Origin: Rhynchopus euleeides
Lineage: Eukaryota > Euglenozoa > Diplonemea > Diplonemida > Diplonemidae
Length of the DNA: 64,000 bases
Assembly (NCBI GenBank): GCA_963210315.1
Contig: OY723252.1
Location: forward strand, 1,488,001-1,552,000
Direction of reading: 5' to 3'
The translations under genes were made by a program, and so were the position numbers. Position 1 is the first letter of the stretch. Each line of letters opens with the position of its first letter. A model generated the notes under the pieces. That model had not been told where the DNA came from. It did no database searches and worked only from the letters and a program-made list of their open reading frames with translations. This document shows positions 1-10,159 of the stretch, in pieces.

Positions 1-3000
1 ACCGGCGCAGCTCACGAAAGATGACGGCACAACCCTCACCCGCCTCAGGAGGGAAGTCACCAACCAAATCCGGCGAGCGAAGCGTGAGGTCTGGGAAGCC
101 CGGGCAACTGACGCCTCGCGCACCAACGGGGCCTTCAACCTCCTGCGTGAGCTGGACGGCAGAGCGGACAAAGCCCAGCCGTACCCACTACTCGACGAGG
201 GGGACCCCCTCACCACTGACAGACAGAAGGCCGACTGCCTCGGACGACTGTATGCGGCGACAAGCGGCGGCGGGGGGGTGGCCCACCCGGACGAGCCATT
301 AAGTGCCCCACAACTCCCACCGGAAAGCGCGAAACCCCACCCCTCAGAGGCCCCCTTCACCAGGGCGGAGCTTGACATCATCATCCACTCGCTGGCCGAG
401 AAGAAGACGCCAGGCCCAGACGGTGTCCACAATGAGTTCCTCAAACACCTCGGCCCCAGGGCACGGGAGGGCCTGCTGCACATCTGCAACCTGTCGTGGG
501 TGAGCGGCAGACTCCCGAAGGAATGGACACAAGCGACCCTCTTCCCGATCCACAAGCCGGGGAAACCCGCCTCCGACCCCAACTCCTACCGTCCAATCGC
601 ACTCACGAGCGGGGCGAGCAAAGTGATGGAACGGATGATCGCCAAGAGGCTCACACAGCTCATGGAGGACCCCACAGAGCCGATGCACAACCTCAACGAC
701 GTGCAGGCAGGCTTCCGTCGCCACAGGTCCGCGGTGGACAACGTGGCGATGCTCACACAGCTGGCACGGGATGCACTGGCAGAAGGCCGCAGCGCAATCC
801 TGCTCACCGTGGACATGGAGAAGGCGTACGACACGGTGAGTCGAGATGCCATCCTCCGGCGCCTCAAAGAGATGAACACACCAGCACGATACCTTCGGTG
901 GTTCACAAGTTACCTGGACAACCGAAGGGCGACTACGACAGTATGTGGTACACACGGGGATACCTACCACATGGCCGAGGGGGTGCCCCAGGGTACAGTG
1001 CTGTCCCCCCTCCTCTTCAACTGCGCCATGGCAGAGGTGGCGAATACCCTCAGCGCGCACTGCAAAGGGTATACCGCCATATATGCCGACGATCTGGCCA
1101 TCCTCCTCACGGGGGACGATATCGATGACACAACAGCGAAGACCGAAACGGCACTCGGCCTCCTCGAGGAATGCCTCCCCCGACTTGGTTTCCGCCTGTC
1201 CCGCGACAAAACCTCCTTCCTCCCTTTCGTGTCACGGCGAGATGCGGAGGGCATACGGAAAACCGACCTCCCCCTCACCTACTCAGATGGGAGTCTGGTC
1301 AAGCGGGGTGACAGAACGAAGTACCTGGGGGTCCTCATCGACGAGACCTGCAGCATGACCGCGCACCTCGAGCAAGTCAAGATCACTTACCGACGCCGCC
1401 TAGCACTCCTACACATGCTGGCAGGACGAGACTGGGGCTGCGACGCGCACACACTGCGGCAGGTGTACCTAACATACGTGCTCCCCGCGGTAACCTATGC
1501 CATATGCGTATGGGGGATCGCACTCACCAACAAGGCCTTCGGCGAGCTGGAGACGATCCACCGCCGGGCTGCGCGGCTCATCACGGGCTGCGCCTTCACC
1601 ACGGACACAGCGGAACTGCTGTGGGAGGCACACCTGCCGACCCTCGAAGAGAAGATGTACACCGAAGCGGCTACGGCGTACGAGCGGATTCGACGGGTTG
1701 GTGGGTCCCCGGGGTCAACGGCGATCCAAAAAGCGTCGCGCACCGCCGGCAGCACGTGGCTTCGTTTGGCTGAATCGGTGGTCAAACGCACCGCCATCTA
1801 CACACGCAGCCCGGGCCCTGCCACAATCATATCCCACTACCCGGTGGCACCGTGGGAGTGGCAAGGGATGCTCGGGAACATCCAGATACACCCCGCCATC
1901 CCTGGCCTGAGCCGGAGCGACCCCGACCAGACCGACGCGGAGAGGTACGCTATGGCGCAGGTGATGCTGGCGGGACTCCCCCAGGCGGAGCTGCACGCCT
2001 ACACGGACGGGTCGGTAAAGGAGGGAGTCGGAGGAGCGGGTGTTGTCCTCCTGGACCCTTCTACAACAGACATCGTCGACAAGCGCAGTGTCGGGGCGGG
2101 CCAGAGCTGCGTCTCTTACCAGGCGGAACTGGTAGCACTGCGGGAGGCGACTCAGATGATCGCAGCAAGGGGTGTAGCCCGCGTCGTGATTCTCACGGAT
2201 AGCCAATCCGCCCTGCACGCGCTAGAAGCAGGGCCACACCGTGCCAAAGCGGAAACGCTTGTCGACGTCTGGCGCGGCCTGGCCACACTCACCAGCTCAG
2301 GCACGACTGTCACCTTGCAGTACGTGCCGGCCCACGTCGGGGTGGAGGGAAATGAACTGGCAGACTATCAGGCGGGTCTGCGGACGAACAACCACCAGCT
2401 GCAGACGGAGCCCATCACACTGCTGGCGGCGAAGGCGGCAGTGCGGAGGGTGACTGCGGAGCGGACGCCCCGGCCCGGCGAGAAAAGTCTGTACGCCTGG
2501 ACGCCACCTAAATCGGCGGGGCCTACAGCGCGCCGGCCCGCGCTACACACACCGGCGCTGACCCGCCTCGGGGCCAGCACGATGCGACTGCTACGGACGC
2601 GCCGCCACTACCTCCTGTTCGACTACATGTCGAAAAACAGGGCACCGAAATGCCCCATGCACGGATGCACAGTGCAGAAAACGACGCTGAAGCACCTACT
2701 GCGAACCTGCCCGAAGCTTAAGGACCTACGGGAAAAACACCTGGACAACCTCTCCCCCCATGTCCTACTCCTCACCCGGCCCGTGACCACCCTGCGTTTC
2801 CTGATGGACGCAGGCCTGCTCCACGAGACCGAGACGGAGCTACTGACGAAACGGGGGAAGGGGTAGGGACCTCAACCGGGCGGGGCAAGGGGCGGGTTGG
2901 TCACAAATCACAGAACACGAATGAAAACAAAGTACGGGCCCTGTCCACGCACCCTGATGGGCGCGACAGACCAGGGGGAAACCAACGAACAGGACCTTTG

Positions 3001-3220
3001 CCATATCAGGTGAAGACGTCTCAACACAAAAACTTTGGCTTTTAATGGGGAGGTGTCTCCGTGTCGACGCACGGCAACCCACCCGCTCTGCGGGAAAAAA
3101 CGGCACCACACAGGGCACTATCCCTGACCCGACCCCGGAAAGAAGCACACGAGTGAGCCAACGCTACAACGACGTAGCGCACAACGTGGGGGGACGGGAA
3201 CGAAGTTTAAAAAAAAAAAA
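1..3220 (+). mobile_element. Non-LTR retrotransposon (LINE), 5' part outside the window
   Basis: The interval joins the open RT/RNase H frame (2-2866) to about 340 bases of non-coding sequence that ends in a run of 12 A at 3209-3220. I infer that the run is the 3' tail of the element. A LINE is indicated by reverse transcriptase without integrase or protease, a C-terminal RNase H domain and a terminal Cys/His knuckle. Known LINEs with RNase H include the I, R1, LOA, Tad1 and Ingi groups; I cannot choose among them by eye. The 5' end, including any endonuclease domain, lies beyond position 1, so no target-site duplication can be tested. The coding part shows no interruption, suggesting a young copy. 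Confidence 0.8.
2..2866 (+). CDS. LINE ORF2: reverse transcriptase and RNase H (5' partial)
   Basis: The frame is open from base 2 to a TAG at 2864-2866 (954 codons seen); its N-terminus lies outside the window. Numbering from base 2, the RT domain starts near residue 140 with a KTPGPDG motif. It carries VDMEKAYD near 271, QGTVLSPLLF near 330 and the catalytic YADD at 361-364. A thumb/connection region follows. RNase H spans about 664-795, with visible acidic residues D669 (YTDGS), E709 (YQAEL), D733 (LTDSQ) and D788 (NELADY). A zinc knuckle C884-x4-C889-x8-H898-x4-C903 lies near the C-terminus. The enzyme would copy the element RNA at a nicked chromosomal site (target-primed reverse transcription) and remove RNA from the hybrid. 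No stop or frameshift is seen, so it may be functional. Codons before 278 read as good protein in the same frame, so an internal start there is unlikely. Confidence 0.93.
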   Translation, partial: PAQLTKDDGTTLTRLRREVTNQIRRAKREVWEARATDASRTNGAFNLLRELDGRADKAQPYPLLDEGDPLTTDRQKADCLGRLYAATSGGGGVAHPDEPLSAPQLPPESAKPHPSEAPFTRAELDIIIHSLAEKKTPGPDGVHNEFLKHLGPRAREGLLHICNLSWVSGRLPKEWTQATLFPIHKPGKPASDPNSYRPIALTSGASKVMERMIAKRLTQLMEDPTEPMHNLNDVQAGFRRHRSAVDNVAMLTQLARDALAEGRSAILLTVDMEKAYDTVSRDAILRRLKEMNTPARYLRWFTSYLDNRRATTTVCGTHGDTYHMAEGVPQGTVLSPLLFNCAMAEVANTLSAHCKGYTAIYADDLAILLTGDDIDDTTAKTETALGLLEECLPRLGFRLSRDKTSFLPFVSRRDAEGIRKTDLPLTYSDGSLVKRGDRTKYLGVLIDETCSMTAHLEQVKITYRRRLALLHMLAGRDWGCDAHTLRQVYLTYVLPAVTYAICVWGIALTNKAFGELETIHRRAARLITGCAFTTDTAELLWEAHLPTLEEKMYTEAATAYERIRRVGGSPGSTAIQKASRTAGSTWLRLAESVVKRTAIYTRSPGPATIISHYPVAPWEWQGMLGNIQIHPAIPGLSRSDPDQTDAERYAMAQVMLAGLPQAELHAYTDGSVKEGVGGAGVVLLDPSTTDIVDKRSVGAGQSCVSYQAELVALREATQMIAARGVARVVILTDSQSALHALEAGPHRAKAETLVDVWRGLATLTSSGTTVTLQYVPAHVGVEGNELADYQAGLRTNNHQLQTEPITLLAAKAAVRRVTAERTPRPGEKSLYAWTPPKSAGPTARRPALHTPALTRLGASTMRLLRTRRHYLLFDYMSKNRAPKCPMHGCTVQKTTLKHLLRTCPKLKDLREKHLDNLSPHVLLLTRPVTTLRFLMDAGLLHETETELLTKRGKG

Positions 3221-3245
3221 CCACCCATGCCAACATCGACTCCAC

Positions 3246-3552
3246 GAACCCTATTGGGGGCGGCGGAGTGAAAGTCTTGTGTCGCCAGGAGGTATCAAGG
3301 ACACTTGTCGGGGGCTCCGAGTACTCCGCTGTTTGTCTCAGACCCATAGTGACTCGGTGAGAAGACCCCCACAGCTCCGAAGGTGTGCTCAGGTGAACAC
3401 ACGCCTTCCCAGCTACAACTTCAACTTGACTCGAAGAAGATCTCCGATGACCCAGTGTGCATCCAACCGTGACTCTCTCCAAAGAATGTGCCTTTACCAC
3501 CTCCTGGCGACACAAGACTTTCGCTCTGCCACTCCCATTGGGGTCCGCGGGG
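3246..3552. repeat. Imperfect inverted repeat, MITE-like
   Basis: About 50 bases at 3246-3294 reappear reverse-complemented at 3499-3552. They share the core GAAAGTCTTGTGTCGCCAGG with several mismatches outside it. The interior (about 200 bases) has no convincing ORF. The arrangement fits a small non-autonomous DNA element, but I see no clear target-site duplication. Confidence 0.6.
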
Positions 3553-3651
3553 TATAGGTTGATGTGGGTGGTTTTGAGTGCCTCCAGCAGGGTACCTGGG
3601 GGTGTTCTGGGGGGATTCCTGGCTCAACACCCACCAAAACCCCAAAGGTGA

Positions 3652-4180
3652 CCTCAAAAAGGTGCAAAACCCACTTTTTCCCACCCAGATACCTCACTGG
3701 AGTGAGGTTTTCATGGTTTTGGGGTGTTTAGATGGTTTTCTGGGCACCCAGAGCCATCCCGAAAAGTGTTGCAATTTGACCAACTTGTGCAACGCTAAGT
3801 GTTGCATAAGTGTTGCATCAGGAAAATTCGGCATCCTGGGTCAAAATTGACCACCAAAGTGGTCGAAACCGGTTTTCCCGGCCCTTTTTAGGACATATCT
3901 ATGACTCTTGGGGGGTTTTGGGGGCTTCTGTGGCCCTCTGGGTGATAGTTTTTGGGTTCGCGAGTCTGGAATAAGCCGAAACACATGGGAAAAACAGGGG
4001 TTTTATGGGGGTTCGGCCAGGAATTATCGACTGGGACCCTAAGGTAGGCCCCAAGAAGGTGCAGCACCCATTTTTTTCCACCCGGATACCTCACTGGAGG
4101 GGTATTTTTGCGGTTTTGGGGTGTTTAGATGGTATTCTGGGCACTCAGATTGGTTTTTGATAAGTGTTGCATTTTGGCCA
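3652..4180 (+). repeat. Direct repeat pair of about 135 bases
   Basis: The block at 3652-3785 recurs at about 4042-4180. Both contain AAGGTGCA, a CCCACTT/CCCATTT segment, GATACCTCACTGGAG, GGTTTTGGGGTGTTTAGATG, a CTGGGCAC segment and AAGTGTTGCA. Similarity is clear but interrupted. The sequence between and around them (3553-4320) is non-coding; no gene was recognised there. Confidence 0.65.
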
Positions 4181-4574
4181 ATTTTGTTACATTTTTGTTA
4201 CATGTTTTCGGCCATTTTTCAGGGAAAATATGCCAAGTAATTCGAATGGATCGACTTTCTCGAGGGTGTCCGCTATTTTCTCGGGTTTTTTCAGTGATTC
4301 CCCACTAGATTTTTGGCCAGGTACACGGTGGACTCCAGCGGGGGTAGGGTAACCCTTTTCGGGAGTCTCAACTAGGGGGAGTCCAACTCCCGCTAGCGGG
4401 AGTCTATACTCCCGCTAGCGGGAGTCTGACTCCCCCTAGCGGGAGTCTTTTCACCTATTTTCACTCATTTTTCCCATGATACCTATGCAATGTGGCACTC
4501 GTCACTGAAGTACAGCCACACCAAACGAAACGGACGTTTCCACCCATCCCAGCTCGCAGACCTGATTCACAAAA

Positions 4575-4955
4575 ATGGGGAAGACGACAACGAAGCCGGC
4601 AGCGAAGCCGGCGGCAAAGTCGATTAAGAAGAAGAAGAGCGCAGAGAGTCCCGAGGCTGCGGAGGCGACGAACATTGTGCATGATTTTTGCACGGCCTTC
4701 CCTGTTAAAAAAGGGGGCAGTGTGCTGACACTGGGATCCATTAGAAGGCTCCTAGCAACGGTGTTGAGCAAGGAGCTCCACAAGCACAGCACCCAGGTGG
4801 CCAACGCAATCATCGCCATGTCTTCCCTGACATGGATAAGTTCGCTGTCAGGGAAGTCGCAACGATGCGGAAGGAGGGCGCTCTCCGTCATATACAAGGT
4901 GGAGGCGAAGTATGGCAAGGTGCAGGATACAAACGTGTCGTCGGGGGCAGCCTGA
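4575..4955 (+). CDS. Small histone-fold-like (H2B-like) protein within TIR element
   Basis: The 126-codon ORF begins at ATG 4575. Residues 1-30 form a basic Lys/Ala/Pro-rich tail like a histone N-terminus. Residues about 50-80 (LTLGSIRRLLATVLSKELHK and following) resemble the end of canonical H2B. There, L-T-x3-I-x(6)-L-x3-EL-x-KH matches the start of helix alpha-3 through the EL-KH element of alpha-C. Helices alpha-1 and alpha-2 look shortened or absent, so it may be a truncated captured histone or a chance similarity. It sits just inside the left inverted repeat of a DNA element, on the same strand as the downstream ORF. A single-exon host pseudogene trapped between repeats is the main alternative. 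The H2B call is an inference from residue spacing only. Confidence 0.5.
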   Translation: MGKTTTKPAAKPAAKSIKKKKSAESPEAAEATNIVHDFCTAFPVKKGGSVLTLGSIRRLLATVLSKELHKHSTQVANAIIAMSSLTWISSLSGKSQRCGRRALSVIYKVEAKYGKVQDTNVSSGAA

Positions 4956-5103
4956 AGCCGCGAATGATCGCGACACGGGCGAACGGCTTGGCACCGTGGG
5001 TCTGGATAGATGCTGGAGTTCGGCCGGGTGAAACCGGAAGTCGCAGCAAAATTTGCCCCCCCAGATTTCTTCCTCAAACCCACCCGTGGGCTGATCCGGC
5101 CTT

Positions 5104-5205
5104 GCACGGTGGACTCCAGCGGGGGTAGGGTACCACTACCGGGTTTAACCCTTTTCGGGAGTCTCAACTAGGGGGAGTCCAACTCCCGCTAGCGGGAGTA
5201 TAGAT
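5104..5205 (+). repeat. Internal copy of the terminal repeat of the 4321-6653 element
   Basis: About 100 bases repeat the left end of the element directly (GCACGGTGGACTCCAGCGGG, then AACCCTTTTCGGGAGTC and a CTAGCGGGAGT palindrome). It lies 16 bases upstream of the ATG at 5221. It may be the left end of a nested, shorter element (5104-6653), or may carry promoter function for the downstream ORF. Confidence 0.75.
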
Positions 5206-5220
5206 CAGCAGTGGGCAACA

Positions 5221-6357
5221 ATGAGGCGATGCGGGGGGCGAGGGCACCGATGCTCACTGTGCGACATCCCAGAAGAACGCTGGTATCAACAGGTGCATCG
5301 ATACCCGCACCTGACTCTCTCTGAGATAAAAGAGGCTGGCTACCCCTCCCTCTTGGCAGGTGTGCTTCCCAATGCCCGCTACGTCACCCCAGCACTCCAT
5401 GACTGCAAGGGGCTCGCCATGCGGCTGATCAGGGTACTGGATGAGACAACAAAAAAATATTCGACAAGACCTGTACAAACCTTGCACTGAATGTGTCGCA
5501 GAATGGGACAGGTGCTCAGTTCCGGAAGGTCGTGCTTGCCTGTCACAGGACACACCTACAAGGGCTTGTTCCGCTACCTCTTTGTCTCCCTTGCAGACCT
5601 CATGCATTTCCGGTATGCAGACATCCCCTGGCACTTCTGGGGATGCAAGGATGAGTCAGCCCGGATTCCCTTCTTGCGTGCTCGGATCTCAGGGCATATA
5701 TTTCACTGGTTGATGGAGCATGCCGAAAAGGGATCAACGCGCAATGCCTACGTACACAGTCTCCATCATTGGTGGGCTCCAGAAGATGCAGTGCCTCTGC
5801 AGAACAACGACGAATTTGAAGAAGCAGAGAACGGACATCGCAAGAAAGATGCCGTTACAATCGCCAGCTCCGCAACTTACGAGAGAGATCTTGCGATGGC
5901 AGAAGAGAAGCGGCGCGCATCGGGCATGCCTTGGAAGGTTGCGCACCTGTCGCAGGACGGGATCCTCGGGTATAGAGAAGTCATTCTGTGTCCGTGTCTG
6001 CACACCCGACACGCTCATAGATTGGCTGTGTATGTTCTTTGCACACAGTTGACACAGCTGCAGAAGGGGTTTGTGCACTGCAACACACAGGACTTCGTTG
6101 AACCCATCAGCGCGCCCTACTTCCTGTCCCGGTTCCCCGAAGGACACCGCAAATTATCGCTCTGCTTGTGCAAAATGCCAATCCCGCTGGGGGCGACTTT
6201 CACACCATTCGTGTCATCCGAGGCGACTTTGAGCACGCTTGACCAACGCGCACAGCAGGAGGGGGATGACAGTTCTGACGAAGAAGATGAGGCCTGCAGG
6301 ATGGCTTGTCTTGCCCAAGGTGTAACACAACTACGACAGGCGATGGCCGCACTTTGA
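5221..6357 (+). CDS. Unrecognised protein of the TIR element, one in-frame TGA
   Basis: One frame runs from ATG 5221 to TGA 6355-6357, interrupted once by TGA at 5488-5490 and resuming at the adjacent ATG (TGAATG). The first part (89 residues) has CSLCDIPEERWY and TPALHDCKGLAMRLI. The second (288 residues) has Trp/His-rich stretches (IPWHFWGC, HIFHWLMEH, SLHHWW), a CPCLHTRHAH cluster and an acidic EGDDSSDEEDE segment near the C-terminus. I do not recognise the family. Position between inverted repeats suggests an element-encoded protein, possibly a transposase, but no DDE triad can be assigned. The TGA may be a disabling mutation, a stop-restart junction, or mark two real proteins. Confidence 0.5.
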
Positions 6358-6772
6358 CACCTCAAATTCTAACCGCTCACCTCCGCAGGTGCAGCCGCTA
6401 CCAGGAGGATAGGTAGGTAGTCCAGAGTCCGGGGAAACTGACAGAAGCAAAACAAGCCCCTCCCCATCCCTCTTCCACCATGATTTTACCCCCCACGCCA
6501 GTAGACTGTAACTATATCATGGGAAAAATGGATGAAAATAGGTGAAAAGACTCCCGCTAGGGGGAGTCAGACTCCCGCTAGCGGGAGTCTTTGACACCCG
6601 CTCAGACTCCCGCTCCCAGACTCCCGCTAGGGCCGCTGGAGTCCACCGTGTACGCCCATTTTGGTGGAGTTTTTGGCCGAAAATCAAAAAAATCGTGTTT
6701 GTGACAGGCCTAAACAGAGATTTTCCTTTACGTGGACTCCCCTACCCCCCCCCCCCCCCCCCCGGACATTTC

Positions 6773-6910
6773 CCGAATTTCCCGCCCGGACATGTCCGGG
6801 CGGACATCCGGACATCCAGAAATGTCCGCCCCGGACAGGGCGGACAGTCCGGGCGGACATTTTCTGGTGTCCGGATGTCCGGGCGGACATGTCCGGACCC
6901 GGAAATTCGG
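6773..6910. repeat. GGACATGTCC-rich hairpin
   Basis: A 138-base imperfect palindrome built from CCGAATTTCC, CGGACATGTCCGGGCGGACA and GTCCGGATGTCC, and their complements. Each arm itself contains shorter palindromes. It is preceded by a C run of about 20 bases. A related CCCCCGGACATGTCCGG sequence occurs at about 8096-8113, beyond the adjacent fold-back element. Confidence 0.7.
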
Positions 6911-6960
6911 GAAATCCAATTTTGACCCCCCCCCCCCCCTAGGGGGGGTCAAATGGGGGT

Positions 6961-8059
6961 GACAAACACGATTTTTCAAAAAACCGGCGCAGAGGCCCCA
7001 AAGCCCCCGTAAACCCTCCAAACCCCCCCAGATCGGTCCGGAAACCCATCGAACCCCACTTTTCCACCATTCCGGGCACCTCAGGTGCCCGAATTGGGGT
7101 ACCTAAATTTTGTGCCACCGTTTGGTACCGTACAGTGCCACTGTGTGGGAGGTTGGAAAAGAAAATGCCCCAACACACCACATCTGAGGGTTGCAATGCA
7201 TGTTGCTTGCCAACCACGTCATCCGGTGGGTGTCAGGCGCTATGTAGGTGGCATTAGCCAGGTCTTCGATGTGTTCTGGCTTGTATATATACCTCCCTGC
7301 CTGCGGCACAGGCACTGCCTTTGTCCCCCACACCAGCCACAGAGAGCGTATTGTACTCGGTCCACGGTTGCTGATTCATTGTGATGCGTTGTATCCTCGA
7401 GTGAACGTCACACACTAGTGGCACCACCACCCGCCATCCGAGAGCTGTATTGACTTTGCGCGCTTCCGTTGTATTCACCTCGCCACGCATATTGCACCGT
7501 TCAGTACCAGTGCTCTTGGGCCAGGCAAAGTAGACCGCAGCAACTACCAATTCTGGCACAATGGGTACCACGACAGCGCACTTCATGTGTTCCCGGAATG
7601 TACAGCTCGTGTTGCAACAGTCGTTGTCAACACATCCCGGTTGTGGAGCACTGCTGCACAGGAATCACACGACCATCTGGACTGTTCCGTACCTACAGGC
7701 AGCCTCCCGGTGCATGGTGGCAGGGAGGTATATATACAAGCCAGAACACATCGAAGACCTGGCTAATGCCACCTACATAGCGCCTGACACCCACCGGATG
7801 ACGTGGTTGGCAAGCAACATGCATTGCAACCCTCAGATGTGGTGTGTTGGGGCATTTTCTTTTCCAACCTCCCACACAGTGGCACTGTCCGGTACCAAAC
7901 GGTGGCACAAAATTTAGGTACCCCAATTCGGGCACCTGAGGTGCCCGGAATGGTGGAAAAGTGGGGTTCGATGGGTTTCCGGACCGATCTGGGGGGGTTT
8001 GGAGGGTTTACGGGGGCTTTGGGGCCTCTGCGCCGGTTTTTTGAAAAATCGTGTTTGTC
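6961..8059. mobile_element. Fold-back element with two 341 bp arms
   Basis: Bases 6961-7301 and 7719-8059 are near-perfect reverse complements of identical length, with only a few mismatches. Both arms include the palindrome CGGGCACCTCAGGTGCCCG (one central change) and the segment GTATATATACCTCCCTGCC. The 417-base centre (7302-7718) has no convincing gene. Weaker inverted similarity (AGGGGGGGTCAAATG) continues outside each arm to about 6942 and 8086. High arm identity implies recent origin or arm correction. ORFs in the arms are mirror images of each other and are not taken as genes. Confidence 0.88.
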
Positions 8060-8209
8060 CACGTAAAAGGGTGGCATTTGACCCCCCCTACCCCCCCCCC
8101 CGGACATGTCCGGCCAGGACCTCAATAGTTTGATTTTTGGTCCAGAAAATAGTTTGAAATTTTTTGAAATCTGGGTGCCCAAAAAAAAATTTCCTAAGAC
8201 CGGCGATTT

Positions 8210-8681
8210 GTAGGGGGACCCTTTCGAATTTTTTTTGGAGAAGGGTAAATTGAACGTTTTTGGCCAAATGAAGCCACTGCGACCATTCCCGGGCCTCGGA
8301 AATCAGATTTTGGCCCCTCAAATGCGGTGCCGGTCCGGACAAAAAACCGAAAAAATCGTGAAAAATGGCCCATTTTCCCCAGCCAAAAATGGGCCAAAAA
8401 TGCCCCCCGGACACCCCCAGAGACATGTCCTAATCCGGGGTGCCAGTAGGGGGGACCTTTCGAATTTTTTTTCGAGGAGAGGTCAATTGAACGTTTTTGG
8501 ACATCTGAGGCCACTGCGACCATTCCCAGGCCTCGGAAATGAGATTTTTGGCCCTCAAATGGGGTACCGGTCCCCACGAAATTCCGAAAAAAATCATGAA
8601 AATCGAAAGGTCCCACGCACCAAATTCTGCCCAAAAATCGTCAAAAATGGACATGTCATACGCAGCAAGGGGGCAAACCAC
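8210..8681 (+). repeat. Tandem repeat, two ~236 bp units
   Basis: Units start GTAGGGGGACC at 8210 and GTAGGGGGGACC at 8446. They share TTCGAATTTTTTTT, TTGAACGTTTTTGG, CCACTGCGACCATTCCC and GCCTCGGAAAT. The first 130 bases of each are well conserved and the rest decays. A partial third copy (AAGGGGGACCTTTTCGAA) lies at 9136-9160. Non-coding. Confidence 0.75.
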
Positions 8682-9415
8682 TCCCCAATGCTCAATGATT
8701 CCACGGCAAGCCAGATTTTCTGATCAATTGGTTTGTTTGAGCATGTTCCTGGCCCTTGTTTGGAAAGTAGATGACCCCTGGCTGGAGAGGACGGTTGTGC
8801 TCGACCGGACGGAGAGAGAACCTTCTCCATATCCACCTCCACTCCACAATGCCACAAGTGGCAGGAAGGCCGGGTGTTACAGGCCTCAACCAGGGTTCCA
8901 AGGCTCTCCACTTCCTGGCTGCGTCAGGGATCACCGGGTACAGCGAGCAGGATTCCCTGTCCTGACACCCCAGCATGTACCACCGGAAGAACCCGAAACA
9001 GCAGCCGCCCCTCATGGGGGTTGCAAGAGGCACGGAAATCGTTCAAATCGGACCAAGTCCGAAAATTCGGCACTTTCTTGGGTACAAATTGCGGTCCGAA
9101 ATTTTCCGATTTTTTGAAAAAAGGCTAATTCTGTAAGGGGGACCTTTTCGAATTTTTTTTTCGGGCACTTTTTCCACAAGGAAATGTCCGCCCTGTCCGC
9201 TACTGTCCACTACCGATTTCAAGGATCCTCCTTTGCCTTCATATTGTCCCGAGACATAGCATCACCCACCAGGAGTCTCGGAGACGAGACAATGCCAAAA
9301 AGGAGTGCAAAGGTGGCAGGGGAGTACTGGGCACACCTGAAGGAAGGTGCGTCACGTGCCCTCACCGGATGTCCGCCTGCTGTTGCTGCTGTGCTGCAGT
9401 GCCTCGCAACGACGG
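8682..9415. other. Stretch with no recognised gene
   Basis: No open frame here looks like a conserved protein. A plus-strand ORF at 9292-9582 begins with a basic run (MPKRSAKVAGEYWAHLKEG) but soon becomes low quality. The partial third copy of the 236 bp repeat lies at about 9136. The stretch may be eroded transposon sequence. Confidence 0.4.
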
Positions 9416-10130
9416 TCATTGCGTGTCACAGTCTACCACCACGCCCGACCGTGTCGTCTTCACCAGCTGCCCGAGGGTGGATGGGTAGCGACGAGCAAGC
9501 TGCTGGATACAGTCCAGAGGGCGAAGCACACGAGCCAGCCCTAGCCAGGAAGGGGCATCCATGGGAGTGCCTTCCTCCCTGAGCCCGCGCAGGAGCTGGC
9601 CCAACCTGCCAGAAATGTCGTCCCTGTCACGACCCACTTCAGCACGTGACTGCCATGGAACCGAGCGGCTTGCGACTCGTACTTTGCGGACTGCTGATCG
9701 GGCCCCTTCGCAGCACTAAACGAGGCTGTCAGCCGGTACGTCACCGTGGTCGGCTCCGCGCTAGCGATCTCCCCGGGGACCACCTCCAACAGCTCAAGCT
9801 CGTTGGGGATGCTGCTTGCCTCTTGACTTGACCTTCTTGCCGGCACTATCGAAGCGATCGACAACCCCGAAGAGAACTTCTGCGAAGAGGCAAGCAGCGA
9901 GCTTTGAAGTGGCCTCCCCGCCGCAGGTGTTGCACTTCACCTTTTTGGTCGTGGTGAGATCCGCGAGGTCCTTCAGCCCATCCAGCGCAAATGTCTCGTC
10001 CTGTTTTGCTTCCCACGTCCTGCCGCAGCAGCACCACCAACAACCCGTCTGCAAGACCCTCACAGAAGGTGCACTTTGCAATGTACGTTCGGGAAAATGA
10101 CGAGAGGCCACTCGGTGTTGGCAACGACAC
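9416..10130 (-). pseudogene. Decayed coding sequence, family unknown
   Basis: On the minus strand, three consecutive stretches read like protein but in different frames. Near 10100-9840 is a zinc-finger-like region with KCTFCEG and KCNTCGGEATSKLAACLF. Near 9840-9640 is NELELLEVVPGEIASAEP. Near 9640-9416 is RLGQLLRGLREEGTPMDAP, ending VVVDCDTQ and a TGA. The two frame changes, near 9830 and 9630, could be mutations or unrecognised introns; GT..AG pairs are not clear. The family is not recognised. A former transposon gene or a decayed host gene is possible. Confidence 0.45.
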
Positions 10131-10159
10131 CGACTACGACAGCGATTTTGATTGTGACG

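Larger units (their letters stand above)
4321..6653. mobile_element. DNA element with long terminal inverted repeats (~2.3 kb)
   Basis: Bases 4321-4480 match the reverse complement of 6516-6653. The arms start GTACACGGTGGACTCCAGCG, include palindromes such as ACTCCCGCTAGCGGGAGT and end CCATGAT on the inner side. A copy of the outer arm also lies inside at 5104-5205 in the left-arm orientation, suggesting two nested or tandem elements. The interior carries a small lysine-rich ORF (4575-4955) and a longer two-part ORF (5221-6357). No obvious target-site duplication is seen. Whether either ORF is a transposase is unknown. Confidence 0.8.

Noticed and set aside
7085-7935. Small frames in the fold-back arms (e.g. 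99 and 118 codons)
   Set aside because: They occur as mirror copies in both arms, with no domain; they reflect the inverted repeat.
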